Source: Vavraia culicis subsp. floridensis
Lineage: Eukaryota; Microsporidia; Pleistophoridae
Direction of reading: 5' to 3'
Length of the DNA: 64,000 bases
Assembly: GCF_000192795.1 (NCBI RefSeq)
Contig: NW_007360625.1
Span: forward strand, 1-64,000
In this document: piece by piece, positions 1 through 10,202 of the stretch
How the letters are laid out: each line of letters begins with the position of its first letter
Numbering within the stretch: the first letter of the stretch is position 1
Position numbers and translations under genes: made by a program
Notes under the pieces: generated by a model
Databases searched by the model: none
What the model saw: only the letters and a program-made list of their open reading frames with translations
What the model was told of the DNA's origin: nothing

Positions 1-1862
1 TACTATGATTTCGTAATCTTCGCGCAGCTGAATAGTTGCCATGTTGTTTTCAGACCCACACACAGAAATGATATAGCCGAGTAATGAGCTGTAGAAACAA
101 ACAAGATTCATGGATTCGCAGAATATTGTTCTTTTATATTTCTCTCGTTTCTCTTAAAGGAAGTTACCTAAATTTCGATTTTGATCAGAACTTGAGCCTA
201 TTGTTTACAATTTCACTAATCGAGTACACAATGTTTAAGAGAATATAATAAGTGTAAATATCATTTTTTCCTAATGATTATTCCTGAACAACATAATATG
301 GTATAAAAATGGATGTGGCGGCGGGTTTAAGTTCTTCCTTTTTGAGATTGTAAACTAATGTTTGTTTTAGATGAAAATTTTTCTAGAAACATTCAATATT
401 ATACTACTAGAGTCGAACAATGAGTTACCTATAGTATTTATAAATTCTAAGAATCAAAAATCTCGCCGTGTGTATTTAATACATGCTTCGTTACATGAAG
501 TTCGAATAAAAACGAACTAATTTTATTTATTTGGTAGCTGACAGTTAAAAAATTTAGAAAAAAATCTCCAAATTGATGATAACATGTGATTCTAGAATAT
601 ATTTTTGTCCATGAATGAATGCTTTTCGCAATAAGGTACGGTATCACGTTTTGATAGCGACACTGAGAGCCGGAATATGATGATAAGACTTGTCGTATAT
701 CAGTTTAGAAAATGTTCGTGGCATATAAGTTTTTATGTGCGCACAAGCTTGGTTTTATTTGTTCGTTATTTATGTTGACACTTCGATTGTCGATGCCGCG
801 AATAGTAATGTGATCCTGTGCATTTTTCACCTATGTATTCATTTTCTGTGATAACGTTTTCTTTTATTTCATCACCTAATTTATCCATTCCTGAGCACTC
901 ATCAATTTCTGAACTCAATTTTGGTGTTACCGAAACGTATTAATACCGTGTACTTCTTATTCTAAGAAAATAATACCATAAAAATCTAATTATCAATCGA
1001 AATCGGTGAAAGCACTTTAAATGCTTCTATAACATAGCTATATTGAGGAGATAAATAAACCATTCTTAGTAGAAAAAACATAGGGAAGTAATCTACAAAT
1101 CGATTGTGTTTTTATTATGATTGGCGGTAACCCACCAGAAATGTATTCAATATCCGTGGATATCTAATCTACGAACGTACACCTAACAATTCATTTGAAT
1201 AATTTAAGCATTTCACATCTGCTATCCTACACACAGTACGTTTTTCATATTCTCATTCTATGAGCGTATTTTCTATAGTCTTCATTAATTTATATCGCTT
1301 ATATTAATTCATTGGCCGTTCCTCGATTATTTTTTTCGATTTATTCCATCCCTTTGGTGAAAAGATTATTCTTATGAATATCGATGCCGTGCTGAAGCAC
1401 GATACTGCCACAGTACCTCCTAGCAAGAAATTTGACACAACAATAATTGTTTGCCTAAATATCAATGTAAATATTTGTGTTTGAGTACGTGTAAATCGTT
1501 GTAATTCCAATATCTGGTACCATTCAGCGTTGTTCTAGCCAAAATTCCTTGAAAAATCGAATTACACAAATTTACCAGGAAGCATAACCATATAATTGCC
1601 TTGTTCTCATTCTGCTATCATCTACGATCACCGTGTGTATGAGTTGTAAATACTTATTTAACCAGAATATGAAAAAGGTCATATCTCACATTCTCAATGC
1701 CATACAACCAAGCCCTTACTTTGATGAGCAAAGCTGCGTTGATTTCCTTGTATTTTTTCCGAATATAGTTGGTTTGCATGGATGACTCTTCCATATTCAA
1801 GGTATATTTAGTAAAACTAAGAATTAAACCTTGACAAACTTGGTAATCACACCAATATTTAT
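1..1862. other. Gene-free AT-rich stretch
   Basis: No convincing gene is seen. The open frames here are under 75 codons, mostly begin at TTG or GTG, and lack a C-run before the start. No tRNA-like or tandem-repeat structure stands out. Confidence 0.6.
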
Positions 1863-2099
1863 TCAATTTTTCAAGAAAAAGTCAAAGAATGCCTGGGCAT
1901 CTTCCCAATCCTCTCTAATATCCATTTCAACATCCTCACTTTCCTCCAAATTCAATAATTTCTCTATTCGTTCTTTACAGCTCTGCAACTCATCCAATAA
2001 AAAGGTTAAATCAATGTCTTCCTTGCCTTGTAAAAGACCGATAACATTGAAATAGATGTAAAGCAGGTTGTTGATCTCTTGCTGGAGGTTACTGAGCAT
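1863..2099 (-). CDS. Small helical protein, possible Mediator subunit Med21
   Basis: This predicts a 78-residue, leucine-rich, acidic, all-helical protein. The ATG at 2099 is chosen because a C-run (2107-2110 on this strand) lies just upstream, as at most genes here; the longer frame has only a TTG start. The N-terminus (LSNLQQEINNLLYIYF, then IGLLQ) resembles the first helix of Med21/Srb7, and a second helical segment (TFLLDELQSCKERIEKLL) resembles the second Med21 helix. Med21 would sit in the middle module of Mediator. It is shorter than yeast or human Med21 (about 140 residues), so the match is suggestive only; another small coiled-coil subunit is equally possible. It lies divergently from the methyltransferase gene at 2553. 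Confidence 0.5.
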   Translation of the reverse strand: MLSNLQQEINNLLYIYFNVIGLLQGKEDIDLTFLLDELQSCKERIEKLLNLEESEDVEMDIREDWEDAQAFFDFFLKN

Positions 2100-2552
2100 T
2101 TGCTGAGGGGTAGAACAACCAAGCAGAAGAGAAGTGAGCAGAATTAATTCGACTAGTTCGAAGTAACTGCCAATATAACGTGCATCCAGCAAAGCTTGCA
2201 GATAACAGGTTTGTTGAGTGTTTCCCTTTGTGTACCCATGCGTAAATGATTTCTTTCATGATGTGCGACCGGTGTAATGCTGGGGCCAACTCATGAAAGA
2301 TCTTACCGGCTTGGCATCTTGTGCATACGTGTGAATGACATAATGAAAGAAGTTTACCCGACGATGTGAAGAACTAAAAACGATGATCCAGCACACCATC
2401 ACAAGCTGCTTGAACACGAAGTTTTGCAGGCGAATCATAGGAGACTCTACTCAACCCCTCGTAGCCGTTCATGTCTGTTGCACACTTTAAATGCCGGTTT
2501 GGATGGTAAAATCAGCACGGATATTTCACGTGACTTCGGAGATACCCCGAAC

Positions 2553-3764
2553 ATGTACGAGAACATTTCTACAAAGTTGAAAAAAATTTTGGATAATACG
2601 CACAAACTCTCTTTTTACAGAAAGGACGAACATTTCAAGCTCTTACGGGGAACGGTAGCGAATAGAAAGAATATCGAAACTATAATAGCACTGAGCGGTT
2701 ATAAACCACGTAATAGATATGCATCCATGTTGATGGTGCAGGATGTAGTGTACAACGGCAAAGGAGAGTGTGTGAATCGCGACTTTGTGAATAATCTGGT
2801 CGTGCCCTGCCAGCATATACGGATCAACACGCTAGCGAATGGATGCGTATTTGATGAACACTCTGCCAATAATAGGAGTGAAACAGACACGGCTACAGCA
2901 GAAAATGATAGTTTCTCGGGCAATAACACGTCGTTCACAGATGATAATAGAGAAAATGCTGGCCATAAAAATAACGATCTGGAAGCAGACAGGCGATTGC
3001 ATGTCCATGGATACATCTTGAATAAGGACCAAGCAAATTTGATTAAATCACGTCAATTACGGCCAACAGCGATACCCTTTGTCTATGAGGTCCCGCTCTC
3101 TACACACTTACGACTCTCCCCAGCCAGACACTACATCATACAAAGCTTGCCGACTACGCTTCCGCCGTGTATCTTAAATCCACCCTTTCATAGCACTGTC
3201 ATTGATACATGTGCATCTCCCGGTAACAAAACCTCACATTTATCGGCAATTATGAACAATACAGGGTTGATATACGCCGTTGAAAAGGATACCAACAGGT
3301 ACAAAACACTACAACGAAACTTGCAGCTGTGCAATGCCAAAAACGTAACCGCGTTGAACAGCGACTTTCTTGAGTTAAAACTGAGCGCAGAGTACCTTTT
3401 GGTTGATCCTTCGTGTTCAGGCAGCGGTATCCATAACGATTACGTAAAGAACCCTGGCCGGGTCAAATTACTATCTTCGTTTCAAAAGAAAATACTTCTA
3501 CACGCTTTGAGCACCGAGAATGCAGAGCGAATCGTCTACTCAACCTGTTCTTCTCATGAAGAGGAAAACGAGATGGTAGTGGATTACGTTTTTAAAGACG
3601 AGAGAATCGCTAAGATGTGGCGAATAGAGGAAATATGCTGTCCGTATGGCAGCAAAGGAATTGAGGGGTATTCATGCAGCGAAAGCGTGCTAAGATTTGA
3701 AAGAGGACAATACATAGGATTTTTTATTGCACTGTTCGTCCGTAGGAATGAAAAAATGAAATAA
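2553..3764 (+). CDS. RCM1: 25S/28S rRNA cytosine-C5 methyltransferase, NSUN5/Rcm1 family
   Basis: A 403-residue SAM-dependent RNA m5C methyltransferase. The catalytic core shows motif I (VIDTCASPGNKTSHL) for SAM binding, motif IV (LLVDPSCSGSG) with one active-site cysteine, and motif VI (RIVYSTCSSHEEENE) with the second. The DPSCSGSG form and the region before motif I (HYIIQS, then PPF before the motif) fit the NSUN5/Rcm1 branch, which methylates a conserved cytosine of the large-subunit rRNA in the nucleolus, rather than NOP2. A hydrophilic insert rich in N, D and S (about residues 105-150) is not in the family core. The ATG at 2553 follows CCCC at 2545-2548; longer frames begin only at TTG. 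Confidence 0.88.
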   Translation: MYENISTKLKKILDNTHKLSFYRKDEHFKLLRGTVANRKNIETIIALSGYKPRNRYASMLMVQDVVYNGKGECVNRDFVNNLVVPCQHIRINTLANGCVFDEHSANNRSETDTATAENDSFSGNNTSFTDDNRENAGHKNNDLEADRRLHVHGYILNKDQANLIKSRQLRPTAIPFVYEVPLSTHLRLSPARHYIIQSLPTTLPPCILNPPFHSTVIDTCASPGNKTSHLSAIMNNTGLIYAVEKDTNRYKTLQRNLQLCNAKNVTALNSDFLELKLSAEYLLVDPSCSGSGIHNDYVKNPGRVKLLSSFQKKILLHALSTENAERIVYSTCSSHEEENEMVVDYVFKDERIAKMWRIEEICCPYGSKGIEGYSCSESVLRFERGQYIGFFIALFVRRNEKMK

Positions 3765-4300
3765 TCTGGAATAAAAACCTATTACATGCTATAAACAACC
3801 AATAAAGCACTTTTCTTGATAAACACAGTTTTCTCATCGTGATAGGTTTAATGCCACACTGTAGGCTACCAATATGATAAATTTACTTCACAAGCAAGTT
3901 TCTTTCCATGTCACCACACGCCCATTCTTGATCTCAACTGATTATCAGATCAACCAATTTGATCGGAGAATTTGTGTTTCATATTCAAAATTTGGTCGCT
4001 CAATTTCTTTAAAATAAAACAACTTCACCTAAAAGCTATCAATTCACTTTCCTCTTCACGTTTACATTCCTCATTTCATCTTCTGTGCCGCTTCAATGTT
4101 TGGCTGATCAACACATCATCACGGTGGTTCTTGGTGTAAAACAATGCCCACGCACTTCTTCCGTTATTATTGGTAGTAAACAACGAATTCATCCTTTTCA
4201 ATTGTTGCACGGGTGTCACACGCCCATAAATACGCTATTTGTGTTCATCCGCTTTGATCCACCCGTTTTATCGTGCAAATCTTTTAACCCCCAGAGTTCT

Positions 4301-5356
4301 ATGACCGATCTGAGAAAGCAGTTAGAGTTTTACTTCAGCAATCAGAATTACCACAAAGACACGTATCTCAGAACAACGTGTGAAGAAAATGAGGGAATTC
4401 CCATAGAAAAAATTCTTAAGTTCAAAAAATTGCAGCCCTGTAATTACAGCGAGGATGATATCAAGGAAGCACTGAAGGACAGCAAAATTGTCAAGGTGAA
4501 CGGTGAAAAACTGATAAAGGTCCATGATACAAGCTATGATGAATATGTGACTAGAAAGCACACTGATTACACCGTTGTTATAGGGGGCATCGATAAAGAC
4601 TTATCATTAGAAGAGATAGAATCTGGGCTATGCAAGTACTTTGTGCCTAAGCTGATCAGGATGATGAAAAACGGCAAGAGAAAGTTTCTTGGCATCGTAA
4701 AAGTTGAGTTGGAAAGTGTTGAGGAAGTGGAAAGAGTGCTGAAGATGGATATTCCCGCGTTCGGTAAGAAAGATATTGAAGAAAAGACGGGTGAAGGATC
4801 GAAGGATGATCTTGACGTAGTGGAAAAGGATGATGTGCCCAAAAACAAAAAAATAGAAACTGAGGATACAGAAAATGTTGCTGATGACCACGAATCGGGA
4901 GAAGACAAGAAAAAAAACACGGAAAGCAAAGAAGAACCAGCGCAGGCCGAATCAGGAGCCACAAAAAAGAAGAAAGATGATGAAAGTGTTAAGAAGATCA
5001 AAAGGAACCTGTTGAAGATTTATACCGAGGAAGATTACCAAAAAATGAAAGGCTCCAATGGCAGTAGCACCGAAAAACGAGATGAATTCCTCGTCAAAAA
5101 CAAGGATAAATTGTACAAATTTATTAGCGATAAGGAATGGACGATAAAGGACATGAAAGATGCCGTTAAAAATGTTGTTTTTGTTGATTTGGATAAAAAA
5201 GTTTTGCGGTTTAAGGATGCTCCTGAAGAAGAGAGTACCAAGATTAATGATGAGCTAGAGATATTGCGGATGAGAGATGAGGAGTGCAAGGAATATGCTG
5301 ACGGCATAAAATTTGGAGACCAAAAAAAAAGTAGGAAAAGAAAGATGAGGTCATGA
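4301..5356 (+). CDS. LHP1: La protein (La-motif RNA chaperone)
   Basis: A 351-residue protein with an N-terminal La motif (residues about 1-75; EFYFSNQNYHKDTYLR, then IPIEKILKFKKL), a middle region compatible with a degenerate RRM (TVVIGGIDKDLSLEEIE), a long lysine/glutamate-rich acidic linker, a second folded segment (about residues 245-325) and a basic nuclear-localisation-like tail (KKSRKRKMRS). La binds the UUU-3'-OH end of RNA polymerase III transcripts and protects tRNA, 5S and RNase P precursors. The ATG at 4301 is preceded by CCCCC (4288-4292). The upstream in-frame extension starts at GTG and has no La homology. Confidence 0.9.
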   Translation: MTDLRKQLEFYFSNQNYHKDTYLRTTCEENEGIPIEKILKFKKLQPCNYSEDDIKEALKDSKIVKVNGEKLIKVHDTSYDEYVTRKHTDYTVVIGGIDKDLSLEEIESGLCKYFVPKLIRMMKNGKRKFLGIVKVELESVEEVERVLKMDIPAFGKKDIEEKTGEGSKDDLDVVEKDDVPKNKKIETEDTENVADDHESGEDKKKNTESKEEPAQAESGATKKKKDDESVKKIKRNLLKIYTEEDYQKMKGSNGSSTEKRDEFLVKNKDKLYKFISDKEWTIKDMKDAVKNVVFVDLDKKVLRFKDAPEEESTKINDELEILRMRDEECKEYADGIKFGDQKKSRKRKMRS

Positions 5357-5880
5357 ATTAATAAATTCTACTTGTTTTACCATCTTTTTATGGAAGATAC
5401 CATTCATATTCGCGTAAACCATAAAACAACGTGAAGTATGTGCAGTAACCTCGTATTGTTAATTTGATAGCAATTGCTTGCTTTTTCAGGTAATGCGTGC
5501 AACTACGACATAGTTCTACGCTTATTCGACCTGTAAGTCTATGCGATGGCTTGAGCGAGCATTTTATGGTATGTTAGGAGATTAAATCACGTTTTGCCAC
5601 CTTCTGGTTCATTAAGTGCTAATTTTCGTAAGCTGGTGGTAGTTATTTGTTCTTGTCGTGTGAAGAGTACTTTGAGTGGTCCCAAGATCTATCACTGCTG
5701 TTATCGCAGGTATACACGTGGTACATCAAAAGCGATCGTATGCAAATCAACCTCTCTCTTTAACGTGTCTTACTTTCAGCAAACCGTGGTACGTATCATT
5801 ACACTGTGTTGAAGTGTCTACAATTTGTGGAAAGTTGCGAGTTTATCAAATTTACGCGTTTCAACGCTGACAAAAATACG

Positions 5881-5945
5881 ATTTTCTCTGCCCATGGACA
5901 TAAAATTAATATTTGTGTGCATTTTCTCTGCCCATGGACATAAAA
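5881..5945 (+). repeat. 25-bp direct repeat spanning the start codon of the TAP42 gene
   Basis: The same 25 bases occur at 5881-5905 and 5921-5945, 40 bases apart. Each copy carries the CCCATGGAC start context. Only the downstream ATG (5934) is in frame with the long coding region; the upstream ATG (5894) is displaced by a non-multiple of three. Confidence 0.9.
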
Positions 5946-6623
5946 ACAGCAATTACGCAAATTATCAGAAAAGAATTTAAACCGTGCACTCATGTCATCT
6001 TTCCGGAGATACCGCTCACGACAGAGCCGTCTATTTTGCTTGCTATTCCGTACATACGAGGCGTACAAATGCGCAGAAAAGAGCATTTCCAAAATTATAT
6101 CGATGAGATAAAATATTACGGATTGACAAATGATTGCAGATTTGAGACAAGGGACGACAAGATAAGAACGCGAGAGCTGAAACAGTTATTCTTGACGAGG
6201 GAGGTAGACTTCGACGATGAAGAGTGGGTCATAGAGATGCTCAAGTATTTTTATATTTTGGCGGTTGAAGAGGTGAAGTATCTTGAAGCGGAGGAACAGC
6301 TGATTGCATACAGGGAAGTGCATAGCGATGGCAAAGAAACAGCGTTTGACACCCTCTCTGCAAACAATGCACAGCCCCTTCGGTGTATACAAATCGATGG
6401 TAGTGAAAGGAAGGAACTGTTAGTGGGCAGAATAAAACCTACACTTACACTTGAGGAGTATTCTGAACGTGTTTTGGAGCGCATGCGACAAAGCATGCCA
6501 AAGGAGTACGAGAAAGAGGTTGTGAGCGAGCTCGAAGCATACGACAAGGAAATCGAAGAGCTCGTAAAAATGGATGAGTTTAAGGACGAGATGGTGCAAG
6601 GAAACACGTACAGACGAGCATAA
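5934..6623 (+). CDS. TAP42: TAP42/IGBP1-like PP2A regulatory protein
   Basis: A 229-residue, mostly helical protein. The C-terminal block (KPTLTLEEYSERVLERM ... MDEFKDEMVQGNTYRRA) matches the conserved end of TAP42/alpha-4 (a T-x-E-x-Y/F helix and a D/E-W/F-KD...GN-x-x-R tail). The first 150 residues are compatible with the TPR-like helical repeat that binds PP2A-type catalytic subunits in TOR signalling. It is shorter than yeast Tap42 (about 366 residues), with the acidic linker largely lost. The start is placed at the second of two duplicated CCCATGG contexts; the first is out of frame. The sequence similarity is modest and concentrated at the C-terminus. Confidence 0.72.
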   Translation: MDIKTAITQIIRKEFKPCTHVIFPEIPLTTEPSILLAIPYIRGVQMRRKEHFQNYIDEIKYYGLTNDCRFETRDDKIRTRELKQLFLTREVDFDDEEWVIEMLKYFYILAVEEVKYLEAEEQLIAYREVHSDGKETAFDTLSANNAQPLRCIQIDGSERKELLVGRIKPTLTLEEYSERVLERMRQSMPKEYEKEVVSELEAYDKEIEELVKMDEFKDEMVQGNTYRRA

Positions 6624-6838
6624 AACAGTAAAAGGAACGTACGATACAAAAATGACTCTGACGGTACAAAACGGACGAAGCAACAAAAACAGGTAGCAGA
6701 CACGTTCTGTGGCTTGAAAGCGGTTAAGCATAACTACAGGGCCATAGACCGGCTTGTGCTGATTAAAAAGTTTATTTGTAGATCTAAAGGCTAAGCATTC
6801 CTCGTGCACGCCATACCATTTTTATACAACGTAGAACA

Positions 6839-8062
6839 TCATCCCTTATCAACAACGTTCTGGATGTACCCCGCTATGCTGTCCAGGTAGCTTTTTGTAT
6901 TTTCATTTTCGTATTTACGCTTGAAATCAGGAAATAGACTGTTGCTAGGCTGGAAGTACTCGGTATACGGGCCCTCTGGTATATCACCGGCTATCTCCAC
7001 GCCAGCTAGCACACTTGTCTCGTACGTCCATGCTCTGACAACATTATTTAAGGTGTATCCACCACCACCAACCACAAGCATTTTCTTGTTGAACGATTTC
7101 AGGTATTCAACGCAAGCACCGTGCCCCTGTACACTCAGATTGAAACAGCCAAGCCTATCCTCGCCCAGGCTATCGGCACCGCACTGCACGACTATCACGC
7201 TCGGATCAAATTTCCTTATAATTGAGGACGTGACGGGCTCAAACACATATTTGTAGGACCAGTCATCAATTCCTGTACGTAGCGGAACATTTATCACGTT
7301 TTTTATTTTTTTTTCTTTTTGGAACGGTTTGTACATCGTGAGGCCGCGGTCAGGGCTCGAATCATTTAAATTGGCACCGCTGTCGAAAACATGCGCATCA
7401 TCAACGATGCGACTGCCAGGTGCATTTTTCGACCACACATTTTTTGCAAGACCAGCGCTTGTTCTGCACTGCGTGTGTGATGGGGTCGCCTTCTCGCGCA
7501 AAAAATGGTTGCTAAGTAAATTACCGGTGCCAGGGAAGTACCCGTCACCATATTTGTGGAATGAGCACGTAAGGACCCTCTCATTCAGCCCAAAAGCCTC
7601 TTCCACACCATCTCCGTGGTGTATGTCAATATCAATGTACATCACCCGCTCAAACGAGTTAAGCAGCCGCTGTATGGCCATCACGATATCGTTCATATAG
7701 CAGAAACCACTTGGTGAGTTTTTGCGTGCATGGTGCATGCCGCCCGCCCAGTTGATCGCCACATCGTATGTAAGCAGTGCGTTGGCTGCACACATTGAGT
7801 TAGACGTGTACTCTGCACAGAATGCCTTGCGGCCATAAAACAGCGGGCAGTCATCGGTTGTCTTCATGTCGTCAAATGGATATCCATCGGGATGATAGCC
7901 GGATGCATCGCGTTCGGTCGGCGCAAGCACGTCCATATGGTTGTTAAGCCTGTAGAGGTGTATTAAATTGTTCACGATGGCAGATCGATGCGGCTTCATT
8001 GGGTGGTGTTTTCCGTAGTGGTAATTACCAACATCTTTGTTGAACGTGTACGCGACTTTCAT
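6839..8062 (-). CDS. Class I histone deacetylase (RPD3/HOS2-type)
   Basis: A zinc-dependent deacetylase of about 407 residues. It has GNYHYGKHHPMKPHR near the N-terminus, the active-site segment GGMHHARKNSPSGFCYMNDIV, the metal/charge-relay segment YIDIDIHHGDGVEEAF, SFHKYGDGYFPGTG, the second metal aspartate region (VVQCGADSLGEDRLGCFNLS) and GGGGYTLNNVVRAWTYET. All catalytic and zinc-binding residues I can align are present. It should act on histone tails in co-repressor complexes. An extra block of about 60-70 residues lies between GTGN and NVPLRTGIDDW (7303-7519). The ATG at 8062 follows a C-run (8075-8077); an ATG at 8092 would add ten residues. Confidence 0.93.
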   Translation of the reverse strand: MKVAYTFNKDVGNYHYGKHHPMKPHRSAIVNNLIHLYRLNNHMDVLAPTERDASGYHPDGYPFDDMKTTDDCPLFYGRKAFCAEYTSNSMCAANALLTYDVAINWAGGMHHARKNSPSGFCYMNDIVMAIQRLLNSFERVMYIDIDIHHGDGVEEAFGLNERVLTCSFHKYGDGYFPGTGNLLSNHFLREKATPSHTQCRTSAGLAKNVWSKNAPGSRIVDDAHVFDSGANLNDSSPDRGLTMYKPFQKEKKIKNVINVPLRTGIDDWSYKYVFEPVTSSIIRKFDPSVIVVQCGADSLGEDRLGCFNLSVQGHGACVEYLKSFNKKMLVVGGGGYTLNNVVRAWTYETSVLAGVEIAGDIPEGPYTEYFQPSNSLFPDFKRKYENENTKSYLDSIAGYIQNVVDKG

Positions 8063-8367
8063 ATTTGCTCTGAAGGGTAAAAAATCGGGCATGTTCAAAT
8101 CCTGCAACAGCACGAGCAAATTGATGAAAAGCAAGCAGCGTGCTGATGCGAGCAAAATTACGTGAAAAAAACGCATGGCACTGCCAAACACGGACACATA
8201 CGACCAAATATTCAGACACAAGGGACAAGCAAACAAAAAATACTGCCAACACTTGGCACAAGATATTTACTGAGCAAGAATTGAACGATTTTCAAGGACA
8301 TACTCAAATACTGACGAGACTAAACGAAAAGTGCCCGGTAAATTCTCTCTATACATCTTTTTATTTT

Positions 8368-8820
8368 TCATTCAGCACCGGGATTGAATTGGTTGCCCAT
8401 CCCGATGAAAGATGCCGCAAGAGGTGTCCTTAGAACACTCTCGTGTATTTCCATGATATACTTGGGCAGATTCTTCTCAAGCAAGAAGAAAACCACATCA
8501 TCCGAGAAATGATTGCAGTTGTTGAGCAGCACGTTGTACGTCTTAAAATTGAACTTCTTTTTGAGCTTGGACAGCTCCTCCTCCAGCTCAACTATTGTCT
8601 TATTGGAGGCACCGAGATTGTGCACGTGCACGGGCAGTCCATATTTCGTCATTCCAGGCACACACTTCATTATCTGCGTACTGAAGAAGTACTCACTGCC
8701 AAACACCTCGATAGATGTGTGCCATATGCCATCCAGCTGTACACCAAGAAGTTTCTTACTGATCGCTTTGGCTTGACCGTTGCTCAAGTCATAAACACGC
8801 AGTACTACCTCGTTATGCAT
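8368..8820 (-). CDS. PPPDE-family thiol peptidase, DeSI-like desumoylating enzyme
   Basis: A protein of about 150 residues with the PPPDE papain-like fold. The catalytic histidine lies in DGIWHTSIEVFG and the catalytic cysteine in LLNNCNHFSDDVVFFL; the spacing between them matches DeSI-1/DeSI-2. DeSI enzymes remove SUMO from substrates, though some relatives act on ubiquitin or acyl groups. The ATG at 8820 is directly preceded by CCC; an in-frame ATG three codons upstream (8829) is the alternative. It is divergent from a weak small frame at 8905. A SUMO ligase (NSE2-like) is encoded at 32556, so a SUMO cycle is plausible. Confidence 0.87.
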   Translation of the reverse strand: MHNEVVLRVYDLSNGQAKAISKKLLGVQLDGIWHTSIEVFGSEYFFSTQIMKCVPGMTKYGLPVHVHNLGASNKTIVELEEELSKLKKKFNFKTYNVLLNNCNHFSDDVVFFLLEKNLPKYIMEIHESVLRTPLAASFIGMGNQFNPGAE

Positions 8821-8904
8821 GGGTTGCATTTTTCTATTTTTTTTGTTTCGTGCTTTTAAAGAAAAAAATGATCAATCAAAGCTATTCGTACGTTTTCGTG
8901 AAAT

Positions 8905-9156
8905 ATGACACATGTGATTGCGATGAGAGGCGTGATACGTACGAGATTTTCGTTTTTGACAGCATTTGCACAGCAAATTGAATCTGACGGTGTTAGTAAA
9001 AAATTGTTGGTTCCAACGAGGGAAACATCAGCGTTCCTACACCGTTTGAACATCAACGTAAAGAAATTTCTGCTTTGGGCAGAAGGAGTTCTAATAATCA
9101 TCACGTATGGAGGCTCTGCAGTATTTACGTGTTTTGTTCTTCCAACAAATAATTAA
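8905..9156 (+). CDS. Possible small membrane protein, unrecognised
   Basis: An 83-codon frame with an ATG start, one hydrophobic segment near the C-terminus (about residues 57-78) and an AATAAA directly after the stop. It lacks the C-run seen before most starts here and resembles no family I know. A 129-codon frame overlaps on the other strand (9091-9480), also without supporting signals. Either or both may be chance. Confidence 0.3.
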   Translation: MTHVIAMRGVIRTRFSFLTAFAQQIESDGVSKKLLVPTRETSAFLHRLNINVKKFLLWAEGVLIIITYGGSAVFTCFVLPTNN

Positions 9157-9557
9157 ATAAAGCACTTTGTTTCTTGCCACCTCGCCAATCTTCCAATTCC
9201 AAATATGGTGTAAAGACTTGATAAGGATTTGCAGCGAGCCACTACCTATCCAAAAATTTTTATCGATGAAAAGTGCATAGAACAAAACATACAAACCCGT
9301 AATTCGATTGGTCTTGGCAATAATCAGCATGTCAAATCTCTTGTCCTGGTATGACAGGCAAAAGCACTTCTCGAACAAGGCATTATAAGCGTTGGTCGAT
9401 CTCAAAATAAATACATTTAAAGCACAGATAGATAGAGGAGGCCTGGCTGTGTGCAAAATAAACCGCAAAACTGAGGTCATAAAATTTCTATCGGAGTACT
9501 AGCAATGGCAAAGCTGCACTCCCAGCCAAATCGTTAAATACTCAATTTATTTAACGA

Positions 9558-10202
9558 TCACTCCTTCACATCAAGCACCCTGATCTTGTCAACCATTTCG
9601 CGTCTGGGTCCTCTTATGCCCTCGGGGTCGTGCGGCAGCATTATTTTCACAATGATGCCAATCACTCCTTGTTTCAGATGCACAGTTGATTTACCTTCTC
9701 TCATGTACTCCTCCTTTGGGCTACCCGAGTAAATGTTGGTCTGCCACATCATCTTCTGCGATCGGGCCCGCTGCCCCTTCAACTTACCCGACACGATAAT
9801 GATGCAGCCCTGTGCACCCGCCTCCTTAATGGTCCTCAACGCACCATTCACGGCTCTTCTATATGTAAGACCCTCTGACATTTTCTTTCGTATGTACTCC
9901 GCCTGCACGTTCGGACACAGTCCCTTGTCCTTAACCATCTCGACCAAAATCGTTACGTCCTTGTTAAGACGCTTTTTCACAAGAGACGTGATCTGCTTGA
10001 GCCGATAACGGTTCTCATTGATGAGGTCATCGGCCTTGAGGACACGTATGATTATTTTTAAGGGCACTTCGTGTGCAAGGAACTTCATCGATGAGTAACC
10101 ACTTTCCATCAGTTCCTTGGCAAAAAACTCGTTTAATTCTGCGTAAGCGATGCCTGTGGCAATAGATTGCGAACGTATCTGCTCCGTTTCTTGATTCAAC
10201 AT
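9558..10202 (-). CDS. RPS3: Small ribosomal subunit protein uS3
   Basis: A 214-residue uS3. It has the N-terminal helix with ELNEFFAKEL, a type II KH domain (PLKIIIRVLKADDLI ... RLKQITSLVKKRL), the family block (YRRAVNGALRTIKEAGAQGCIIIVSGKLKGQRARSQK) and the C-terminal GVIGIIVKIMLPHDPEG. It forms part of the mRNA entry site on the 40S head. It is slightly shorter than yeast uS3 (240 residues), having lost the extended tail. CCCC lies at 10209-10212 before the ATG, with AT-rich DNA including AAATTT (10234-10239) further upstream. AATAAA follows the stop. Confidence 0.97.
   Translation of the reverse strand: MLNQETEQIRSQSIATGIAYAELNEFFAKELMESGYSSMKFLAHEVPLKIIIRVLKADDLINENRYRLKQITSLVKKRLNKDVTILVEMVKDKGLCPNVQAEYIRKKMSEGLTYRRAVNGALRTIKEAGAQGCIIIVSGKLKGQRARSQKMMWQTNIYSGSPKEEYMREGKSTVHLKQGVIGIIVKIMLPHDPEGIRGPRREMVDKIRVLDVKE

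Noticed and set aside
4567..5001. Serine/phenylalanine-rich minus-strand frame inside the La gene
   Set aside because: Antisense shadow of the lysine/glutamate-rich linker.
9091..9480. 129-codon minus-strand frame
   Set aside because: No C-run, no AATAAA after the stop, text unlike a folded protein; overlaps a plus-strand frame of equal doubt.
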